In this document: positions 23,654-34,135 of the stretch, in pieces | Layout of the letters: every line of letters starts with the position of its first letter | Numbering within the stretch: position 1 is the first letter of the stretch | NCBI RefSeq assembly: GCF_963576615.1 | Contig: NC_088708.1 | Span: forward strand, 51,695,196 to 51,759,195 | Source: Watersipora subatra | Taxonomy: Eukaryota > Bryozoa > Gymnolaemata > Cheilostomatida > Watersiporidae | DNA length: 64,000 nucleotides | Reading direction: 5' to 3' | Position numbers and translations under genes: made by a program | Notes under the pieces: generated by a model | The model's database searches: none | What the model saw: only the letters and a program-made list of their open reading frames with translations | Told to the model about the DNA's origin: nothing

Positions 23654-24825
23654 CCCACGACCAAACACGAGCAAAGCGATTGTTTGGGAGATTTACATAT
23701 GATAAATACACATGTGCACACGACTCCCAAAAAATTATCCGTTAATGGCTGTGACCAAACCCTTGTACCGAAATCTCTTCAACAAATTTAACCATTTTTG
23801 TGTAGAGTCGTTGCAGCATAATAACGATACAAAACACATATAAACCTATTTAAATATGTTACCAAGTCTTTGACAGGTTACCGCAATATCCTAAAACTAA
23901 CCCATCTGATCGGATGATACATAAATAGACAGATTAATTCGACCTAAAATCAAAATGGAAACTTGAGAAGCCTTTTTTAATCAAAATTAAGACCGGTCAA
24001 CGAAACGCCAATAAGGCTGTGCGACATATAGTATAACCATTAAGATGTCCAAATTTCACAAACAATCGTGCACATTTCACTAATCTATGGAAATGTTCAA
24101 TTGCCGAAGGTTTCTGTAATTAGCGTAGAAGTACTGAAATATAATCGGATTTTTTTGCCGATTTCAAAGAAACTGACATTTTGGACACTTTTGAGTACTT
24201 TGGGATTCTAACTGATGCACAAAGCAGTGAAAGTAAAGGAAATGACGATGATATTTTTTCTAACGATTCTTATGAAATTATTACAGAATTTAATTATAAG
24301 AATAATTATTCGATTTCATAAGATTTAATTATAAGAAGAAGCATTCGAATTTACAAGATCGAAGTATATAGTGATCGATGTTGGGCAATATGTTACTGTT
24401 ATTATTTTTTTTAAATAGTTTTGTTAAATAGATTTTCTAAAAATCTATATAAATATCACAACTTCTTGATATTGTTAGCTATGAAGTTTTGAAATGTAAA
24501 CAAAATTGTGCATTGGTTTTTTGTTATTACTGTATTACTATATTAATAATATTGGTTATTTTAATAATATCAGTGCATTTTCCCTCTAATATTGCATTTC
24601 TCCTATTGCGGGGGAGAGATATAACAATAGAATCCTTTTTTTTCATTGTTGCTGTTTGTTGTATATAATAACACCCACACCCAGTACATTACAGCTACCA
24701 TTGCAGTTATCCTATTGCACTGCAGTGCCACTTGAAGGCTAATATTGCATTTCTCAAGCATCAGTACCCTTTCTTTTTTCCGATATCACTTTGGTCGTGG
24801 GCTGTATGACAGGAGAATTTCTAGT
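23654..24825 (-). mobile_element. Inverted unit 2, CCCACGACCAAA-ended, intact empty site
   Basis: CCCACGACCAAA at 23654 to GGTCGTGGG at 24801, with flank homology extending to CTAGT at 24825. It is the reverse complement of unit 1 and lacks the Tigger insertion. About 1.15 kb, no coding capacity recognised. A tRNA-like B-box lies just before it (23610-23635). Confidence 0.78.
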
Positions 24826-26149
24826 TTTAATATTTAATTATAAGAATAGTCATTAGAATTTACTACATCAAAGTATATAATGATTGCATTGTCCAATTGC
24901 CAAAGGTTTCTTTAATTAACGTAGACCGTTTGGGTGGTGTACACAGTTTGGGTGGTGTCCACATCTGTGGTACACAGTTTATCAGCCCATGTTTTTTGTC
25001 CAATTACCAAAGGTTTCATTAAATTATCTAGAACATTAGCCAGATTTCTTTACTTCTTATCTACAAGCTAGGGCCGAACTACAATGCCCCTTTGTAACAA
25101 GAATATTTCTTTATTTTACTCCAGTTTGCAGAAAATTTCCAGTCGCGTTAATGCTAATGCTTACTTTCTGTTACATATCGCTGTCAAAACCATTCTACAT
25201 TCAACACAACCAACTTTCAACGTTCCAACGCAACTTTCAAACTGTGTATATTACACGGCAGCTTGCCATTTTACTTTTAATATCACATTTCGGAGATATA
25301 ATAAACATATTATATTATTGCTGTTGTTAGTTAAATTAGGTACAGATGGTTTTTTTCCGCAGTTAATCCTTTTTATTCATAGATCACGATATCGCAATTG
25401 TTCTGGCTGTGATTTTGTTGCTGAATCAAAGGTATTTTCTTTATCCTAATAAATGCTGACTGAAACCTAAGTACCCAACTGAATCTTTTGAACACTATTT
25501 TTGCACACACACAATCTTATCATTTCAGTAGATCTTATGCCATGACAATCCTTGTTCCCTTGATAATTATTGAGAAATTCTTTTTTGTCAACTCAATGTT
25601 TTATCAATGACCTATCGTTGACCGATAGATCAATAGTTATTTTATTTTGGTAGGTAGTTGATTGCATCACCAATATTTTGGAGTTATTGGTAACTTGATA
25701 TATCGAAAAGACAACTCCCAAAAATATGAGATTAGCATATCAGTATTTATCGTCCATCCCTAGTAGAGGCGTGTACTAATTGGAGATTCCCGTTAATGTG
25801 CCCTAGCGGTTAAAGAAAACCGCAGAATAGCCGCACCCATATATAAGCCGCATGGCCCACAAACTGTCAGAAAAAAGTAGCGGCTAATAGTCCGAAAAGT
25901 ACGGTACTCTATAAGGCGGACACATACATACACAGACAACGATTGCCGTTTATATAGTAGATTATCTGCTCAGTTCATAAGTGTTACAAGAATGCTCAAG
26001 TAATAGGCAATGAACAGGCCCAGAACAGCTCTGCTCTCTACTGCAAATGTTTGTGCTTATATAGCTGGTAGGCCCCGCCTCTGTTCTACTTGAACTGGGC
26101 TCGGCTTTGGCTTGACTCGGCTTGGCTAAATGCAGGTAGACGCCATCCA
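24826..26149. other. Spacer; terminal repeat fragment at 25807-25912
   Basis: No gene recognised. A 121-codon open frame (25084-25449) resembles nothing known. The segment 25807-25912 contains GCCGCACCCATATATAAGCC and AGTCCGAAAAGTACGGTAC, an inverted-pair pattern (AAGCCGC/GCGGCT) typical of a DNA-transposon terminus. A hAT-like TATCGTCCATCCCTAG end lies near 25750. Confidence 0.4.
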
Positions 26150-26285
26150 CCCAGTACTTTATAATAGTTATAGTAGTGATAGATGTATATCAATACTTTA
26201 TAATAGTTATAGTAGTGATGGATGTATATCAATACTTTATAATGTTCATAGTAGTGATAGATGTACAGTATATTAATACTTGATA
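26150..26285. repeat. 39-bp minisatellite, array C (~3.5 copies)
   Basis: Same unit as arrays A and B (ATAATAGTTATAGTAGTGAT), entered abruptly after CACCCAGTAC and leaving at GATGTACAGTATATTAATAC. Confidence 0.92.
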
Positions 26286-26525
26286 AAGACGCCCATAACA
26301 CGGAACTTGTAAAGACAAACTTGTTAACAATTTGTATTTAAACTCACTAATAGTTTTCCAATTTTTTAAACTGCTTATATAACAAATCAGTTCCAATCCT
26401 ATTATTATTACTATTATTATAGAATTCTAATAATAATAGTCTTATAGTCCTGTAATGACAATTATTTAGACAAATACTCTCTAAAATACGAAACAATACT
26501 CATCTCTTTTGATTTTTATAACACA

Positions 26526-28020
26526 ATGTTATCTCCAACCAAATTAGGCAGCAGCAAGGAGACTCGGCTAGACCATATTATCACAACTGTCATGGAAAAG
26601 AAAATAATTTTTTGTACAATTGATTTAGAAAATTCTGATCATCATGCTATGGTTACATCAGTTGAATTATTCCAGTCCAACCCGGAATCACCCATTTGTA
26701 ATAATAACTCACAAGCTAACTACACATTTTTAAAGAAAAACTTTCAAGTTTCAATTGGAATAAAGTTTACAATAATATAGCGATGTTAATCAAAGTTTCT
26801 ATGATTTCTATAAAATTATAGCAGATTTAACAGCACAAGCAGCTTCAAGCTTCAGGCAAATCCACAAAAATTTCTTTAGAAAGCTTTGGATCAACTGTAC
26901 ATTGTTTACAGTATTTTAAAAAAGAAGTAGACAATCACAATCACTATAAACATGAGCCTTTAAATACACAGGTTTTAGTTAAATCTTGTAAATTTAGAAA
27001 CTATGTTACTAAGGAAAGTTTTTCGCAAAATCAAAAATCTCTCGTGATTAGTGTGAAAAGTGTAAATGAAAAGTAAATGATAAATGAAAAATTTTAAACA
27101 AAATTCGGAAACAAGATTTTACACATTCTAATCATGGTCCTACAACCATAGATGTAGGAAGCGTCAAATTAAAGATCTTTTAAATATTTCTGAATGTAAT
27201 AATGACTATTTTGTGAATATTTGAGTAAATCTGGCGGTGAAATTTCCTAATTCTAATATAATTTAAAAATTCTATCTACAGCAATTACTGATATCTAATA
27301 ATAAATTTAAATATGAGCAGGTCCTAGACTTAAAGGATACTATAATAAAAGTGATAAAGTAGTTAAACATGCAAAAATCAGCAGGGCATAATAACATTTA
27401 TTTAAAACTGTTAAAAAAATTTCCTTTTTATAATCAAAGACTTTATTAATAATATAATTGCAAAATCCCCATTTCCAAACTGTGTGAAGATAGCAAGTCA
27501 CTCTATACCAAAAAGTTAGGAAAACAGATCCCAATAACTACAGGCTTATTGCAATACTACCAGTTTTATCCAAAATTATAGAGAAAGTTTTGGTAAAAAA
27601 ATACGGTCCTTACATATATGAGAGACCTAAATTTGCTGGTTGCTAACCAATAGGGATTTTTTTGAAAAGAGCAACACCACAGGAGCTATTAATGAAAAGT
27701 TTAAAAAGCTACACTTTAATTTTGATAGTGGCACAGTTACACGGGCACATTTTTATATTTTTCAAACTCCTTCTATACGATTGACCGTATAATTCTAATT
27801 AACAAACTTAAATTTTACAACTTCTTTGATGATTCTGCACTTTAGTCAAGCTATCTAAACAATCTTTCACTATCTGTAAGGAATACTAACATATCTTCAT
27901 TCCTAAAACATGTAAAAATTGGTGTTTCACAAGGTTCTATCATGGGTCAACTACTATTCATTATATTTATTAATGATTTGGTCAATTTTGCTCCATCATT
28001 AAGCTGCATAGCATTAAACG
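26526..28020 (+). pseudogene. Decayed non-LTR retrotransposon: endonuclease and RT relics
   Basis: Recognisable islands in order: endonuclease end (TRLDHIIT ... DHHAMVTSVEL, 26550-26670), RT palm/finger (DPNNYRLIAILPVLSKIIEK, ~27527-27590), a KRATPQELLMK block (~27667-27700), and GVSQGSIMGQLLFIIFINDL (27920-27980). Order and motifs match an APE-type LINE. The frame is broken many times, so it is older than the 6-10 kb copy. The YxDD box was not found; the sequence merges near 28026 into a different repeat. Confidence 0.8.
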
Positions 28021-28025
28021 AGAGG

Positions 28026-28573
28026 TACCAGTATCGTAGTATTCAAAGTTTCCATGAATAGCTTCTGCTGGAACAGTAACTTTTTTATATAATATACCCA
28101 CTTACAAGCACACGCACACGTTTCTACACAATAATTGTTATTATTGATTCCACATAATCAGGATTTTTATTTGGTTTTCTCAATTCGTATTAATTGTATT
28201 ATTACCGAATCATCTTTTGATGTAATCGTAGCAAAACTGACATAATTTAGCTATTACTTGCTTATTATTTCACATTTACATCTAAACTCTTTAATAGTTG
28301 TTTTATTTTTTTTAATTTATTTGACCTGCACAACAATTTTGTTCTCCTGATATGAATTTTGAAAGTTACAGTTGTGGCTGTTGTTTGACAAAGTTAAAAA
28401 ATTTTTACAGTTGTTTTTATTTTCTCTCAAATTATTTCAACTACACAAACCACTTTTCTCCTAATATACAGTTTAAAAGTTAGAAGGGCAAATGTTGTTA
28501 TATGTTAAATACAAACCAATTTTCTGTCCATAGACTCTTTCATTTCCCGGGCAACGCCGGGTAGTACAGTTAG
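28026..28573 (+). mobile_element. Helitron-like non-autonomous element, 3' part
   Basis: Ends with the hairpin CCCGGGCAACGCCGGG, then about ten bases to TTAG (from CTAG) before T, the layout of a Helitron 3' end. About 550 bp upstream is homologous to the minus-strand copy at 32161-32480 (shared TACCAGTATC near 28026, CAACTACACAAACCACTTTTCTC). The 5' TC end was not located. Confidence 0.5.
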
Positions 28574-28855
<282 letters not shown>

Positions 28856-28956
28856 TTATATTGATACACATTAGTAAAAAGAGTGCTCAATGTTTAGAGT
28901 AAAAACAGAGCTGATATAAAACTATGTGTACTAAAAAAACTACAAGTTTAATTAAA

Positions 28957-29011
28957 ACATTTTATTACTTAAAGTTTCGTGCGGTAGGCTTGCACTCTTC
29001 AGATAAAATGT
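28957..29011 (-). ncRNA. Hammerhead ribozyme, sense with the PLE ORF
   Basis: Minus strand: stem I ACATTTTAT, core CTGAAGA, stem II GTGC/GCAC with a 9-nt loop, GAAA, a short stem III CT-TTA-AG, cleavage position TA, then ATAAAATGT closing a 9-bp stem I. All conserved hammerhead core bases are present. Known PLE pLTRs carry minimal hammerheads with just this short stem III. Confidence 0.9.
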
Positions 29012-29065
29012 CAAAGAAAATATTCTACTAGCAGTAAAGCTGTATAAGCGCTAAAAGCTAGAGTC

Positions 29066-29763
29066 TTAAGTGACACTGTTTCTTAGCAGAAATTTATTGG
29101 CATGACGGCAACTGGATAAAATTTCGTTGCGCTTATTCAAGGTGGCTAATTGAGGCTTGCATATTATATAATACTTCTCCCATATACAGAGCTCGCATCT
29201 CTTAGTGATAGGGCTATAAGGTCTAGCAGTTTTTAAGATTGACCATTTGATGTTGTAGTCTAATCCGCTATCCTTTAGTTGCCATATATATTTGCTTAGC
29301 TCAGTGGCATTCCTTTTTGATGTATGGTTGAATGAAGCCTTATGGTTGGTGTATCTAGTTTTGAAAGTATTTTGAGTCAAGCCGACATATGTCTCCTCTG
29401 TTCCGTTGTTGGTGGTGACTGATGCTTGGTAAACAGCGTTCTCTGTTAGGCACTTGCCATCCATTGGGCAGCTGGCTCTATTTCTACAGTTACATGTCCT
29501 TGAGTTATCACCACGAGTAGGCAATAACAAAGCTTTATTGTGAGCGTTGATATGGCTTTTAATATTAGACATGCACCGGTAGCTAAGTTTGATAGTGTTG
29601 GCATTAAATACTTTATGCAGTTTATGGCCAGGTGGAAATTCTGTTCTTAAGATGTTCAGAAACTGCTTTCCTATGTTGGAGGCAACATTCATACTATATG
29701 GCGGGTTATACCATATTATATTCCGTCTTCGCTTTTGCTTGTTGGTCTGGTCGGATTTGGGTA
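29066..29763 (-). CDS. Penelope-like RT C-terminus + GIY-YIG endonuclease (partial)
   Basis: Minus-strand frame open from about 29763 (no start; 5'-truncated) to the stop at 29066; the first internal ATG is 29692. It begins NIIWYNPPYS, a conserved PLE segment after the RT, then a Cys motif CNCRNRASCPMDGKC and a GIY-YIG-type nuclease: VYQASV (GIY position), TYVGLTQ (YIG position), FKTRYTNHKASF with the catalytic Arg, and the CELCIWEKYYII block with the catalytic Glu. About 230 residues remain; the RT catalytic core is missing. The nuclease nicks DNA for target-primed reverse transcription in related elements. Coding sequence here is uninterrupted, unlike other TEs in the window. Confidence 0.9.
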
Positions 29764-29857
29764 AATATGATAGTCACTTAAGACTCACTTTTGTGTCACT
29801 TAAGACTCTAGCTTTTAGCGCTTATACAGCTTTACTGCTAGTAGAATATTTTCTTTG

Positions 29858-29912
29858 ACATTTTATCTGAAGAGTGCAAGCCTACCGCACGAAACTTTAA
29901 GTAATAAAATGT
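29858..29912 (+). ncRNA. Hammerhead ribozyme in the opposite PLE repeat
   Basis: Exact inverted copy of the ribozyme at 28957-29011: ACATTTTAT, CTGAAGA, GTGC/GCAC, GAAA, CT-TTA-AG, TA, ATAAAATGT. It faces away from the element's ORF. Confidence 0.9.
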
Positions 29913-29987
29913 TTTAATTAAACTTGTAGTTTTTTTAGTACACATAGTTTTATATATATATATATATATATATAGATATATATATAA

Positions 29988-31312
29988 TTGTGTCCTAACC
30001 TCGGATACCCCGTATGGGTGGTAAATTCTGCTCTAACTCGGGTCTCTTACCAGAGACCTGGGAGTTTGAGCACTCGCCTCAAGATCTTATAGCTGTTCCC
30101 AACAGCGCACTTTTTTGCAACTCACCTGAGTTGATTGTTGTTGGTATTTGGGCAAGCCACATTTTATGTGACGGTGTTATTGCGCCCAGTGCCCCAATGA
30201 CTACTGGGATTACAGTTGTTTTTACCTTCCAGCATTTTTTAATTTCTTCTCCAAGAGGGAGATATCTCTCTACCTTTTATTTTTCTTTGCTGGCTATATT
30301 GTAGTCATTGGGTCCTGCTATATCTATTATAGTAGCCCTCTTGTTCTCCTTGCCTACCACCACTATATCTGGTTGGTTTGCTAGGACATGCTTGTCAGTT
30401 CAGATGTAGAATTCCCAGAGGATCTTAGCGCGGTCATTTTCATTGACCTTACCAGGAGCTTCCCACCAGTGTTGTGGTTTATTAAGGCCATACTCATCAC
30501 ATAGACTTCTATACACAACACCTGCCACATGATTATGCCGCTCAGTGTATGCGTTTCCTGCTAGCTGCTTGCATCCACTGATGATGTGTTGGATGGTCTC
30601 AGGTGCATCTTTGCACAGTCTGCATCTAGGATCGTCTCTAGTGTGATAGATTTTCATTTGGAGTTGCCTTGTTGGGAGCACTTGCTCCTGGGCTGCCATG
30701 ATTAGCGACTCTGTATTGGTCGTTAGGTTTCCTTTGTTCAGCCACATATATGTCTGGTGAAGATCGCCAACCTTAGATATTTGTTGGTGGTAAGCACCAT
30801 GAAGAGGTTCCGTGTGCCAATCAATTTCCTCATCATCAGGGCGTAGGTCTGTTGTAAGAGCAGCCAATTGAAATTCAGCTAGCAACTTATCTGAGATGGC
30901 CATGGAGGCTGCATATGCTTTGATGCTTTGCTCCTCCTCTTTTACTGTCTGCTGTACATTTTTGAGTCCTCTACTGCCATCTTTTCTCTCAAGATACAAT
31001 CTAGTAGTATCAGATTTTGGGTGGAGTGCTCCATGCATGGTCAGCAGTTTACAAGTTGCTATATCTGTCTCTTTGATGGCTTTCTCAGTCCACTTTATTA
31101 TGACTGATGAATATCTTACTACTAGCAGTGCATAGGTATTTATTGCCATGACTTGGTTCTTGGCATTGAGCTGGCTCCGTAAGACCTGCCGAAAGCGTTT
31201 CTTGGCTTTGGTAATGGCTTTGTGACGTACCTCGGCTTCGTGGTTGATGTTGCTTTGCATAATCCCTAAGTACTTGTACCCTTCTTCTATATCTTTGATG
31301 GTACCATTTGGC
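29988..31312 (-). mobile_element. R4/Dong-like non-LTR element with restriction-like endonuclease, 5'-truncated, in (TA)n
   Basis: Minus-strand coding relic bounded on both sides by (TA)n (29950-29988 and 31312-31505). It has the post-RT region, a zinc knuckle and a restriction-like endonuclease, the hallmark of R2/R4-type LINEs. Dong/R4 relatives are known to insert in simple repeats, which fits the (TA)n borders. Nonsense codons at 30400-30402 and 30277-30279 disable it. Confidence 0.83.
30060..31312 (-). pseudogene. RT C-terminus, CCHC knuckle and restriction-like endonuclease
   Basis: Begins [18 protein letters not shown] at 31312, then the thumb/linker ([41 protein letters not shown]), the knuckle [18 protein letters not shown] (C-X2-C-X8-H-X4-C), WWEAPGKV and [12 protein letters not shown] (30400-30402) interrupts; in the same frame the endonuclease follows with NQPDIVVVGKENKRATIIDI (PD...D), a TAA (30277-30279), then KVERYLPLGEEIKKCW and VIPVVIGALGAI. 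The open frame upstream of 31312 is only translated (TA)n and should not be counted. The RT palm domain is absent, so this is a 3' fragment. Confidence 0.85.
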
Positions 31313-31329
31313 ATTATATATATATACAC

Positions 31330-31384
<55 letters not shown>

Positions 31385-31505
31385 TATATAATGGATATAT
31401 ATAATTGATATATATAATGGATATATATATATATGTATATATATATATAATTGATATATATATATATATATACATATATATGTATGTATATGTATATATA
31501 TATAT
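31313..31505. repeat. (TA)n microsatellite
   Basis: TA-rich tract with GGATATATATAATTG-type interruptions between two retroelement fragments. Confidence 0.96.
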
Positions 31506-31740
31506 ATTCGGCTCTGCCTGATGAACTGTGTAGAGTAGTGAGCAAGCCCACTTTTAGATGTGCCCTCAAGCTGTACCTGTTGAGCGGTGACTAAATAGTT
31601 TCTGGCTGCTTGCTGTTAACTTGTGGCCCAGCGCCTTGACTAGCAATGCTACTGCGCAGTTTGGGCCTCATCATTATTTCTTTTTTTTTTTGTTTTTTTT
31701 TTCTGTTTTCATATCTTTTGATGAAATAAAACAAACAAAT
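31506..31740 (+). mobile_element. 3' end of a Jockey/CR1-like LINE
   Basis: The first part encodes [11 protein letters not shown]...[12 protein letters not shown] and stops near 31592, the usual C-terminus of LINE ORF2 (SLPDEL...FK..LK..L). A ~150-bp 3' UTR follows, with a T-run and a terminal GATGAAATAAAACAAACAAA tail. Severely 5'-truncated and joined to (TA)n. Confidence 0.72.
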
Positions 31741-31761
31741 ATTGGCAGGCTAGCATCTCGA

Positions 31762-31820
31762 CTTCCGTAGTCTAGTGGCCTAGGCTTGGTCCGAGATCGA
31801 ATCCTCTTGGGTGTGGAATA
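31762..31820 (+). repeat. tRNA-derived SINE-like fragment
   Basis: CCGTAGTCTAGTGGCC (A box) and GAGATCGAATCCTC (B box) are clear, but too close together for a full tRNA, so this is a SINE head or relic. Confidence 0.5.
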
Positions 31821-31904
31821 TTTATTCTAAGATTTTAAGATCTATAGCCGGATTTCTGACAGCTGGATTTTCAACACATATTTGAGAAAATTTTGAGAAT
31901 TTTG

Positions 31905-32010
31905 AGTTTGAGAAATATATATATAGGTATAAGGTATATATATGTATATATACGTGTATATAAATAAATATATATCTATATTTATATTTATATACATATA
32001 CACGTATATA
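31905..32010. repeat. TA-rich microsatellite tract
   Basis: ATATATATAGGTATAAGG and related TA/GTA-rich sequence; no coding meaning. Confidence 0.8.
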
Positions 32011-32160
32011 CATTAACAATAGATAACCAATCAGGCCGTTATACTAATGGCGCTCTACTCTCTAAAAAGTTGTTTTAAATAGCTAAAGTAGTAGAATAAG
32101 TTAACCTATAATAATTAGGCCTGACTAGTTATTTATTACATATGCATTTATATGAACATA

Positions 32161-32480
32161 CTAGCTATACTACCCGGCATTGCCCGGGTAATAAAAAAGT
32201 CTGCACAGAAAATTTATTTGTATTCAACATACATGTATATAAGACTTTTGCCATTCTACTGCAAACTACATATCATGAGAAAAGTGTTTTGTGTAGTTGA
32301 AATATTTTGAGAGAAAATAAAAACAACAATAAAGGGTTTCAAACTTTGTCAAACATATATCAATTTCTTGAATATGTTAAATTAATAATAGCAATTCTTA
32401 AATAGAAGTGTGTGAGTATAAAAAGGTTACTGTTTCACCAAGAGCTATCCATCAAAACTCTGAATACAATGATACTGGTA
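32161..32480 (-). mobile_element. Helitron-like element, minus-strand copy
   Basis: Minus strand ends CCCGGGCAATGCCGGG-TAGTATAG-CTAG, followed by T: a terminal hairpin about ten bases from CTAG. The body matches 28026-28573. The family spreads as short non-coding copies. Confidence 0.5.
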
Positions 32481-32892
32481 ATGACGACATGTAAAAATGA
32501 GATATTGTATTGTCTTTGTCTGATCGAAAGTGAGAAAACCTAAAGGTCTTCCTAATCGAGATAATACAATTGTCCGCTGCGAAAAACATTAACCTTTACA
32601 GAGATTTAGCAATTGAACCTTACAAAAAGTCGGAGATAGAGGTTCACAAAAATGTAACAAAAGGCATCGTGTTCCACAGAGTTAATAGAATTTAATTGCC
32701 AAATTCTAATATCGAGATAGTTTATTGTTGATATCATTTTTCCGAAAAAAAATTAGCCCTAATACGGGGAGGGCTAAAAAAGCATCGCGTGTCATAGAGC
32801 TAAGAGTTAATAGAATTGTAATTATTACATCATTTTAGTGTGAAACGGAAAACAATGTATACTTTATGTATAAAGAGTAAACACTTGTATGA

Positions 32893-32965
32893 TCTTCCGT
32901 GGTGTTTTGGTTAAAGCGTTGATTTATCAGTGTGTCTTCTCGTTCCTCGTGAGTGCAAGTCCAGC
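32893..32965 (+). repeat. tRNA-derived SINE-like fragment
   Basis: CCGTGGTGTTTTGGTTAAAG resembles a tRNA D-arm/A box; GAGTGCAAGTCCAGC resembles a B box about 45 bp on. Followed by an AT-rich stretch and (TA)n at 33049-33088. Confidence 0.42.
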
Positions 32966-33043
32966 ATAATGAGGAAATTTGAGTCCAAAATTTTAGTAGC
33001 TATAGCTGGACATACCGAAAACAGAAAACATACTACATACTTT

Positions 33044-33048
<5 letters not shown>

Positions 33049-33088
<40 letters not shown>
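33049..33088. repeat. (TA)n microsatellite
   Basis: About 20 pure TA dinucleotides. Confidence 0.97.
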
Positions 33089-33091
<3 letters not shown>

Positions 33092-33109
33092 TATAAACGA
33101 ATTATGGAC

Positions 33110-33245
33110 GGTTAGGTGACAGTCAATAGGGCAACAGACACTTAGGCGGCAACTTCAGATGGAAAGGTGGCACAGCGGACAGAAAGGCGACAATTCCGGA
33201 CTTTTAAGTGACAATTCTGGACTGAAAGGCAACACTTAGATTTAC
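33110..33245 (+). repeat. Dispersed GGCAAC/GGACAATTC repeat, copy 1
   Basis: Contains GGGCAACAGACACTTAGG, GATGGAAAGGTGGCAC and GGACTTTTAAGTGACAATTC. An inverted, diverged copy lies at 36765-36875. Probably the terminus of an unclassified DNA transposon. Confidence 0.6.
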
Positions 33246-33967
33246 TTACTAGTTCCCATGCATTGGCTGGATGTAAGGTTTGATGCAACACAAATTGGAT
33301 TAATTTTGAATAACTATACATTACAATGTTTTAAAAAGTTGTTTCATAGCTTTCTGTTATTAAATGATATCAATACTTCAGGTGAAAGCCAACAAAGTGT
33401 ATGCACATTTACCTGGTCCTGTCAAATGGGATTTGGGAAGGTTTATGTTATATACAATTATTCTGAAGCCACACATAGATCATTGTTGAATATACTGTAT
33501 CGCCATATTCTATTTTGATTGTTTTTAGTCTGTGCACTTTTGCTTAGCTTGTGTGAACTAAGTTGAATATTACTGGTTCAGCCATTAGTCTAGGTGCTGA
33601 GTAATTGTAAACCAAAAATGTATTTACCAGGAAATACTACTTAATTATTCTATAAGTTAAGCAATTAAAATATACAACTAGTAAAATTTTAAACAATAAT
33701 ATTATTGTTTATAATGACAAAAAGTTACAATAGCTAATAAAAGTTACACTCTTATTTGGACAGTCATTCCGGCTTATTTGCTCGGTCTCATACAGCTGCG
33801 AGTCTCGAAAATCAAATGAGGGTCATGAGAGTATTTAGGCAGAAAGTTTCAACAGGTGGAAAGAAGAGACTTCACAAGCAGGAGAGAGAGAAAGGCTCTT
33901 CAGCAAGCAGAGGAGAGAACGCCTAAGCAGGCCCTTAGGAAAAAGAGGCTTACTCATTGGAGACATG

Positions 33968-34135
33968 TAAAAAGTAAAATTTGTTGGCAGAATGGTAGCC
34001 ACAAATGTATAAAGTCAAATTTGTTTGCAGAGACGGAGCCACAAATGTATAAAGTCAAATTTTTTGGCAGAGAGGGAGCCACAGATGAAAAAAGTATAAT
34101 TTGTTGGCAGAGAGGTAGCAGCAAATGCAAAAAGT
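33968..34135. repeat. ~42-bp tandem repeat, four copies
   Basis: The unit around TTGGCAGAGAGGGAGCCACA plus AATGTATAAAGTCAAATTTG occurs four times with moderate divergence. A 135-codon frame (33856-34263) runs through it but has no other support. Confidence 0.85.

Larger units (their letters stand above)
28915..29954 (-). mobile_element. 5'-truncated Penelope-like element with inverted 162-bp repeats
   Basis: Arms 28915-29076 and 29793-29954 are 162 bp each and, base for base as I read them, identical inverted copies. Between them, on the minus strand, lies the C-terminal RT/GIY-YIG coding region. Each arm holds a hammerhead ribozyme. Penelope-like elements are known for LTR-like repeats (pLTRs) in direct or inverted orientation and for such ribozymes. 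Arm identity and the intact frame suggest recent insertion. (TA)n lies on both sides. Confidence 0.93.

Noticed and set aside
25084-25449. 121-codon open frame
   Set aside because: Low-complexity hydrophobic mix, no motif, surrounded by TE fragments.
25068-25768. hAT-type element with TAGGG ends
   Set aside because: The right end (CCATCCCTAG) is plausible but the left end matches for only a few bases and there is no 8-bp duplication.
31313-31569. N-terminal extension of the R4-like protein
   Set aside because: It reads through (TA)n and the antisense of another LINE; the element starts at about 31312.
31762-31820. Functional tRNA gene
   Set aside because: A and B boxes are too close and no cloverleaf forms; SINE-like relic instead.
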